A stretch of 64,000 bases of DNA, from NCBI GenBank assembly GCA_948474755.1, contig CAOLHI010001311.1, positions 763,317 through 827,316 of the forward strand, given 5' to 3'. Made by a program: the position numbers and the translations under genes. Source of the DNA: Ctenosaura bakeri. Taxonomy: Eukaryota > Chordata > Lepidosauria > Squamata > Iguanidae. The notes below the pieces were generated by a model, which was not told the origin of the DNA, made no database searches, and saw nothing but the letters and a program-made list of their open reading frames with translations. The first letter of the stretch is position 1. Each line of letters starts with the position of its first letter. Positions 57,589 through 64,000 of the stretch are shown here, in pieces.

Positions 57589-58283
57589 TGATGGAATAGA
57601 AGCCAGTGTTCATGATGTCAAGTACAATGTGCAATGATGTCAGACCTTTAGGGGCAGAGCTAAGGGGTTTATTGTCTGCCCCTCCTTACTTCCTTTTGGA
57701 TGATGCTTCAACCCACCCTCTCACCTCCACTGCAGTATGAGCAATTTGTTGCATTCTTCAGGTCCAGGTAGGAATTTTTGCCCCTTTTACCTGGTGGGTG
57801 TGGGTGTGTTTGCCTAGCCCACATTTTATCTGGGAGACTGTGTCAATTGACTTGAGGTGGTGTCTTTAAATATGTGATCACTTGACAGGTAGTTGGAGGA
57901 GAAAGAAGAGTTATGATGAACAGCTTGGTACTGGAACTGCCTCTTAAGACCTGTGGGGAGGAGGAGACTACTCATGGGGCTGGCCTGGGCCCTCACTTAA
58001 GTTCTGTGAATTGGGGGTGGTGTTCTTTGGGTCTGCCTTCCAGTAGATGGTCAGATGGGGGGCAACCCGGATATTAGGTTGTCTTTGGGGCTCACGTGAT
58101 TCATCCAGAAGGCTGAGGAGGAAGACATGGAGTAACATCTAGCTTCAGCCAATCCCACACTAGATTGCTCCCCCTTTGCACCTTTCAAGGTTCAACTCAG
58201 TTTAAATAGGTTCAAGGTTAAATAAAGTAGCCCTTTTCAAACCCAGTTCTCTGTGGCTGGTCTCATTATTACATGGCTGGTCA
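57589..58283 (+). mobile_element. LTR-like element, copy B
   Basis: Begins TGATGGAATAGAAGCC and ends GGCTGGTCA. Blocks shared with copy A (892-1561, opposite strand) occur in the same order: GGTAGGAATTT, a CTG...GGGAGACTGTGTCAATTG stretch, AATAAAGT at 58223 and CTCTGTGGCTGGTCTCATTA. No matching target duplication was found, so the outer limits are approximate. No coding region. Confidence 0.6.
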
Positions 58284-58845
58284 ACAAAGGTCCGTAATAT
58301 TTTGTCTTATATAGCTGTATTTATTTATGGTATATATTAACTTCCCAGAGCTGTCACTGCTTCAGCAACACAAGTAGTCATGGTTTATGGTTCTTGCAAT
58401 TCTTCCCTTTTCTGAGTGCCAATAACAGTGGAGAGTAGAGACACACACAGATATAAATTGTAATACATTTCAAAACTATTATCACTAAAGATCACAAACA
58501 ACCAGCAATTTTTTAAAAAACCATATTTAATTCACATTCTAAATAATGGTGGGGAGGGGAGAGAACCTCAGCTGGAAATGCAGAATGTAAAAATTAGCAT
58601 CTTAAGTTTGGATGTGGGAGGAATAAACATCAGTTCACATCAAATACTACTCATTATTATTTCAAGATAAGAATATAAAAAGCATTCCTGCCAAAAGTCT
58701 AACATTGTGTTTATTACAGTGTGCAACCAATTGTCTATCAGAAGCCCAGAAATAGAACACAAGGCCAATATTTATCTCATACTGTTAGTCTCAACAAAAA
58801 GTTACTCTGAGCCAGAAGAAGATAGGAGGGTTTATACCCTCCCAC
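58284..58845. other. intron, nothing recognised
   Basis: AT-rich sequence between two mobile elements. Confidence 0.45.
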
Positions 58846-58849
58846 TATT

Positions 58850-59105
58850 CTGAAAAATAAGTGGCCAATCTCTAATATTCTATTTTTTGGGCAATTTTCA
58901 GGAAAGTGCAATGGCCTCCCAGGAGTTTCTGGATGAGATGGATTATCTAGATCCATTTCAATCAGGCTTCAGGACTGGTTATGGGATGGATACAGCTTTG
59001 TTTACCTTGGTGAATGACTTTTGTAGGGAACTGGACACAAGGAGTGTGTCCCTATTGGTTCTGCTGGACCTCACAGTGCCTTTTAATACCATCAGCCATG
59101 GTATC
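58850..59105 (+). pseudogene. L2-like LINE reverse transcriptase, 5' part
   Basis: Frames read WPISNILFFG, then FLDEMDYLDPFQSGFRTGYG, then SVSLLVLLDLTVPFNTISHG. These are the N-terminal and palm motifs of L2-type reverse transcriptase; the first catalytic Asp of the palm (normally xFDTxxH) is Asn here (PFNTISH). Frameshifted near 58905, and cut at the ISHG codons by an insertion. The rest resumes at about 60438. Confidence 0.85.
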
Positions 59106-59948
59106 TGCAACAGATCCTGGGAGTGTGGCTAGCAAAACGGCCTTAGTAACAGATGGAGATATAATGAGATTGGCTCTGTCTGAGAAAAAACCCAGCCCTA
59201 GTAAGAGGGAGGGGTTGTCAGTGAAACAGCAGAAAGCATATGTACTGGGAGCATGATTTGGAATCTACCATCCTTCAGTGAGATTCTTGGATTGAACTTT
59301 AAGTCAGAGCCTCAGTCAACCAAAGAGTCAAGATCAGAGACCTGGGTGGTGAGCCAGCCCAGAGAAGAGAGTGTGAGAGCCAGCAAAGTCCAGCCGGGAG
59401 GAGACTAGCAAGCATTTTACACAAGGGAGTTCATTTACCAGAGTGTCCAGCAAAAGCTGTAGTCAGAGTTCCAAAAGCCAAGGATCAAGAGATCAATTCA
59501 AGGGAGCAAGGAACAGGCAAGAGGAGGACGAAAGAAGTTTGCCACAAGCGAAGGAAAGCTTCCAGGCAGGCAGTTATATAGCCCAAGACACAGGTGTGGC
59601 TAGTCACTGCTTCTTGAACTTAATCAAGGAAGCCTCCCTTTGCTCAGCTCTCTTGAGTCTCCGCCTTGTTTGCGGGCTGATTGGCACAGGCTCCAAACCA
59701 TCTTCAGAATCGGATCCCTGTTGCCCTAAAGGAGCAGGCAGACGAACGTACAGGCCTGCTCGGTCCATGGCAGCAGGGGGAGCTCTTGAGCTGCAGGATT
59801 CATCTCCAGCCAGAGCCACAGGGACCAACAGCTGCTGCTCGTCATCAGTAGCTCTGACAGGGGCTTCAGTTATCACACAAAGGGGGTTGTCTGGAAGACG
59901 GTTATCTTCTCATTGGCCTAGTGTGAGGGCAGAAAATAAACCATAACA
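59106..59948 (-). mobile_element. probable LTR with an open frame in U3, inside the L2 copy
   Basis: The minus strand starts TGTTATGG at 59948 and ends TCTGTTGCA at 59106. The frame at 59604-59876 is acidic (QQGSDSEDGLEPVP), then basic (QTRRRLKRAEQREASL), ending KFKKQ and a stop. It is followed about 30 bp later by GGCTATATAACTGCC, a clear TATA box, and a T/C-rich stretch. The layout is the same as at 29108-29835, although the sequences differ. Left flank TATC and right flank TTTC are at best an eroded duplication. Frame function unknown. Confidence 0.55.
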
Positions 59949-60437
59949 TTTCTGTAAGGGTCAGAAAGTGGAACCCTGAGAGGGAAAACAGACCTTTGTG
60001 CTAAAGGGAACCAAAGGTGTGTGTGTGAACGCTCTGTTGGTGAGCACAGTGGAGTTTTGAAGAAATTAGTTAAACACCTTTAAGGAATTGTTATTTTGTT
60101 TGAATATTCTTGAAATCACAATACCTTTTTCCTTGTTTGCTATTTTAATAGAGTTCGTTCTATTTTTATAAGTTCTGTCTCAAGAAAAAAAATGTTTCAG
60201 TTTTATTTTTATAACATGCTACCACAGGTTATCAATCCTTTTTTTTTTTAATAACCACTGATAAACTTTGTCCTTTACCCACTAAGGTGGTGGGTTTGAG
60301 GGAAAGCAGGTCATGAATAAGTGGAAGAGAGGGAGCCAGGGTATGATAGCAAGATTAAAAAGTGCAGTGCTACTCATCGAGGAGAAAGAAAAGCAGACCT
60401 GGTTTGCCTAAGCCCTGGTCCTCACTTTCCACACTTG
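59949..60437. other. extra sequence between LTR and resumed L2
   Basis: About 490 bp lie between the LTR start and the point where L2 coding resumes. They are mostly AT-rich, with a T-run at 60239 and no recognised family. They may be the internal remainder of the LTR element or a second insertion. Confidence 0.4.
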
Positions 60438-61180
60438 ATAGTGTCCTTCTGGGCTGACTCTTTGGGATGCGACCTGGGGGCACTATTATGCAGTGGCTCT
60501 GGTCTTTCTGGGAGGGCTAACTCAGAAAGTGCTGCCCTGGACATTTGTCCCCAATTCTATTTAACATAAAACAGCTGGAAGAGGTCATCTGGAGTTTTGA
60601 GGTTTGGTTTCACCAATATGCTGATGGCACCAAACACTTTCCATCTGATTTCAAGGAAGCTGTCTGGGTACTGAACAAATGTCTGTTGTCAGTAACAGCA
60701 AACAAATTGAGGCTTAACCCAGACAAAACAGAGGTGCTCCTGGCCAGTCAAAAGCCAGATCAGTTAACACGGACTCTCTCTGTGCTGGATGGAGTTTACA
60801 CTCCTCCTGAAATTCCCAGCACACAGCTTGGGTGTTCTTCCAGACTCAGCTCTGAGATTGGAAGCCCAGGTTTCAGCAGTGGCCAAGAGTGCATTTGCAC
60901 AGCTAAAACTTCTGCATAGCTGTGCCTTTTCCTTGAGACATCAGATCTGGCCACAATGACATATGCCTTGATTATATCTCAGTTTGACTACTGTAATGCA
61001 CTCTACATGGGGCTGCCTTTGGAAACTGTTCAAAAACTTCAGTGGATTCAAAATGTTGCAGCCAAAATGTTGACAAAGAACAGTCAGGGGCCAGGAACTG
61101 TGCCTGCTTATCTTTCTTTCCCTCAGTGGCAACTGGGGTAGAGGGAGGGCCTTTCCTCAGCTGCTATGGAGCTACGCTCA
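60438..61180 (+). pseudogene. L2-like LINE reverse transcriptase, 3' part
   Basis: Resumes with SVLLG...GGTIMQWLWSF, then SPILFNI, then a decayed active-site region FHQYADGTKHF (the usual YADD is YADG, so inactive), then NKLRLNPDKTEVLLASQKPD. After a frame change it reads ALIISQFDYCNALYMGLPLE, then TVQKLQWIQNVAAKML. These motifs keep the order of L2-type reverse transcriptase. Several indels and stops are present, and the C-terminal part fades after 61130. Confidence 0.9.
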
Positions 61181-61619
61181 GCTGTTCAGCTACTATGCAG
61201 CTATGTCTGTCTGATCCCCTTCCTGCCCTTCCTTCTCTCCCTCCTCTCCTTGCCACCACAATTGATGCTGGTCAGAGCTCCAGAGCCTACCTCAGAGTGA
61301 AAACTTTGGTGACAAATCAGAGGAAGTGGCAAAGTAGGAATCCATATAATAAACAAAAATGTAATCCTTCATATTCCTGGGGAAAAATCTTAGAAATAAC
61401 ATTAAAATTTGTTGCAGGGAAAAATCAAGTTTAAGTCCTGTTTGTTTTTTAAATGCAATTGATATAATTCATACCACTCCATTCCCATCTCTGATAACAG
61501 CAGTGACAGAAGTGGTTATTTTTGGGAAAAGTAGGCCAGGCTTCCCCAAACTGTGGGTTGCCCACATCTGGCTGAGGAACTGAAATGACAAATGAAAGCA
61601 GTCTTGTGCAGGTGCACAC

Positions 61620-61620
<1 letters not shown>

Positions 61621-61664
<44 letters not shown>
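61621..61664. repeat. (ATT)n microsatellite
   Basis: About 14 uninterrupted ATT units. Confidence 0.95.
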
Positions 61665-62672
61665 CCCTGACTATTTTCTTTCTTTAATGAGTGTGCTGTT
61701 TAGCATCATTATGTGGTGCTGAGGAATTAGTGTTCTTATTTTATTTTATTGGTGCCTGCTTATTGTTTTAAAATTATATGACTTTTTGATAGATTTTTGT
61801 GGGCTAATGTGAAGGCCTTTGGGATATCAGGAATTTAAATATATAAATGAATGCAGTTAGAAACAATCCAAACAACCACCTGTACCTGGCAAGTTTTGCG
61901 GGAAGCCAATTGTTGAAGCATTAAGATTCTTAGAGCACATATACAGTTTGGCTCATGCTTTCTTTAAAAGCACACACACCTTGAAGAACCAATAAATAAA
62001 AATCATTTGTTATCTTTGTATACAGCAATTTTTCTGTGTTGTGTGCAATAAATGACAAAGTCTTACATACAATGAGATTTCTAATAAATAATTGCACCAC
62101 TGTGAATGTACTTAAAACTTTGCCTCTTGCATCTGGTTCTTTAACAAAAGAAAGTGATTTCATTGGAAAGTTGGATTCGGCATTATTCAGTGAAATGAAT
62201 GTGCTTGTTTTGTTAAAAAATAAAAAAAGTTTGTAGGTTAGAAAATAAAAGCTTTACAGCTTTAAAAAGAGTATTCCACTCTGTCGCCTTCTATAATCCT
62301 TTATACCTACTAATCTTTTAGAAAGATGGATTTGCAGTCAGAAGTGGACTATCAAAATTATAATTTAGTTCTGAACAGAGGAAGCAGATGACATATGTCT
62401 ATGGTAAAATACACCAATTCAAATGTAATGTGCTACAGTGGGCCTAAAGGAAAGTAGCATACTCTGTGAAGCTTTTTCATGACTTAAAAGAATTTTTATA
62501 AAGATTATTTTTGGCACTGCTTGATTTGTACATTAAAATTCGGGTCTTGCCTATTCTTCTTTTCTTGGGCAAATTCAACAGATCACTAAAGAAGAGGCAG
62601 GCACATGTACAGCACACTATTCATTAAGAAGGATGGTGATTTTTTTATTCCGTTCTCAGTTGGGCTTATTGG

Positions 62673-62718
<46 letters not shown>
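62673..62718. repeat. (TATC)n microsatellite
   Basis: About 11 uninterrupted TATC units, followed by an inverted TAGATATATAGATA stretch. Confidence 0.95.
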
Positions 62719-63326
62719 GATATATAGATATGGGAAAAAAGAAGAAGAAAAAAATAGGCAGAAATTCACTGATGACACACTACTTATAGAAAGACAGGAA
62801 CCAAAGAGTACTAAGCAACCATCCTGTTAAATTCTCTATGCCCAGAGTTGATATTCAAAATCTTTTCAGAACTTAAGGAGGTATTTTTCTGGGACAATGA
62901 AAATTCCTCTGTCCTGGGGCCACTTGGGGAGTTGTAGAACAATTTTTTTTTCAGAATAGTACTTTACCTGTATTCATAAAGAGATGTGTTATACTAGTTC
63001 ACACTATTTGGACAACCTGGATAATTAGATATTAGAACTTTAGCATCCTGTTCTCAAGGAGGAGATTTTTTTATTTATTTATTTTTTTACAATCTGCTGC
63101 AAGACTTTTCAACTAGAAATGCCAGGGACTGACCTATGATCCAATACCTCAAGATCTAATAAAGTTTTAATGAACTAATTTTCTTAAAAAAAAATAAATT
63201 CAAAAAGATGAAAAAGCACCCATCTCCTTGGCAGGAAGTACATCAGTGTACTCATTCTGCTAGTAGGCTGATCCTAACTAAGTCTTTATAGAACAACATT
63301 GAAACTGCTAGGAGTGGAAATCATGC

Positions 63327-63434
63327 AGCCCCCCAGATGTTGTTGGAATGCAAGTACAGCAGCTCTAGCCAGCTTAAGCTTCACAACAGTGAAAAGAATG
63401 CTGGGAGCTGCAGTCCAACAGTATCTGGAGGGCC
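63327..63434. mobile_element. palindromic CCAGATGTTGTTGG repeat
   Basis: The left arm, CCCCAGATGTTGTTGGAATG, and the right arm, CAGTCCAACAGTATCTGGAG, are inverted. The middle, CTAGCCAGCTTAAGC...GAATGCTGGGAGCTG, also partly folds. A widespread reptile foldback repeat that I cannot name. Two more copies are split by CR1 (44.7 kb) and hAT (46.6 kb). Confidence 0.65.
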
Positions 63435-63889
63435 ATCTAATTTCCACCACTGCCTTATGTCACAACAGCTGAAGTTCTATACCATATTTTAAGCAAACAG
63501 GGCAGCTTCTAAATAGATGAGCCATTCGGATACGCCATCACTGATTCAACAGCTATCGCTAAGCAACGAGACTCTTTTCACAATTTAGCTTTGTTTCAGT
63601 TCCCTTGTTACTTTTGACCACATTTTTATGGAATGCACAGAAATATTCCCTTCACCAGATCAGATGAGATTATCTGTCAACCTCAGTGCTGATATTCTAA
63701 CCAGCATTGGCTTTTTTTCCACAGTGCTGTTGGGAAATGAATATGGTTCTCCATCATGCTTTGCACTGCAGTTTTCCTTTTTGGACAACCTGGACATTTA
63801 CTTATCAGTATTTCTACACCATTTGTCCTGTACAACATCTCCAGGTGATGTACAACAGTAAAAACTGTAATATAAATCACAGTTAAAGC

Positions 63890-64000
63890 CAAAACAACTC
63901 TAAACTTCTCTTCTATCGCTCCCAAGTTATGGAATGGCTTGCCGGAGGAGACCCGGCACATTGCCAGTCTTGACTGCTTTAAAAGAGCAGTCAAGACTGA
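63890..64000 (+). pseudogene. L2-type LINE ORF C-terminus, cut by window edge
   Basis: One frame reads SSIAPKLWNGLPEETRHIAS, then LDCFKRAVKT, the C-terminal tail typical of L2-like ORF2 proteins (APRLWNSLPEEIR...FKxxLKT). It is open to the window edge. The preceding 63820-63880 may be the reversed 3' tail of another LINE (TACACCATTTGTCC, GATGTACAACAG). The last 36 bases form a perfect 14-bp inverted repeat. Confidence 0.75.

Larger units (their letters stand above)
61181..63326. other. intron with microsatellites, otherwise unassigned
   Basis: 61740-61850 (GACTTTTTGATAG..., GGCTAATGTGAAGGCC) may be a LINE tail. Otherwise AT-rich, with the two tandem tracts listed. Confidence 0.45.
27203..64000 (-). 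other. NELL1: NELL1 intron upstream of the EGF exon (partial)
   Basis: On the minus strand this intron ends at the TTGTAG acceptor. It is at least 36.8 kb and extends past the window edge. No preceding EGF exon with the expected DECxxxxxxC spacing was recognised. It holds the repeats listed below and long stretches of unrecognised AT-rich sequence. Confidence 0.7.

Noticed and set aside
59443..59946. 167-codon plus-strand open frame
   Set aside because: It lies antisense to the LTR with its TATA box and U3 frame; composition mirrors the other strand. Not a gene.
62673..62718. CRISPR-like or regulatory tandem array
   Set aside because: Plain tetranucleotide microsatellite without spacers; eukaryotic context.

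Overview
This window reads as intronic DNA from a squamate reptile, most likely a lizard. Three observations support that: several tRNA-derived SINEs of the Sauria type whose 3' tails resemble Bov-B, two Bov-B (RTE) LINE 3' ends, and CR1, L2-like and SPIN-like hAT copies together in one place. The species cannot be fixed from this sequence.

The only host coding sequence I can support is one 123-bp exon at 27080-27202 on the minus strand. It encodes a six-cysteine EGF-like domain that matches NELL1 better than NELL2. It has a polypyrimidine tract and AG acceptor, a GT donor, and phase 1 at both ends. NELL1 is known for very large introns, so the remaining ~64 kb are best read as the two introns around this exon. 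I saw no other NELL1 exon, and no tRNA, rRNA or CRISPR. The many short open frames are mostly chance or belong to transposable elements.

Layout, all positions in the window. 0.7-2 kb: a CR1 fragment split by an LTR-like element, then a 5S rRNA-derived SINE. 6.3-7.2 kb: a solo LTR. 7.9-9.6 kb: a Sauria SINE broken by a terminal-inverted-repeat (TIR) element, then a larger, GC-rich member of the same family. 12.7-14.3 kb: a SPIN-like hAT with a perfect 8-bp target duplication, and a very CpG-rich TIR element. 16.7-25.8 kb: a foldback element, another TIR element, CR1, a SINE and a Bov-B end. 27-30 kb: the NELL1 exon, a possible Tigger-like element, CR1 and a possible LTR with an open frame. 31-49 kb: a repeat family built of short palindromes (two copies), three more TIR elements, Bov-B, two other hAT elements, CR1 and the second SPIN-like hAT. 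49-57 kb: mostly unrecognised intron, with one decayed hAT and one clean 27-bp RNA hairpin. 57.6-61.2 kb: a second copy of the 0.9-kb LTR-like family, then an L2-like reverse transcriptase split by another LTR. 61-64 kb: microsatellites, a palindromic element and a LINE C-terminus at the window edge.

The mobile elements are nested often enough to order them in time. The strongest observations are the GGCC-ended TIR family (about eight copies, 3-bp target duplications), the two SPIN-like hATs with non-SPIN interiors, the paired LTRs with a short arginine-rich open frame ending just before the promoter, the 5S-headed SINE, and the hairpin near 52.6 kb.
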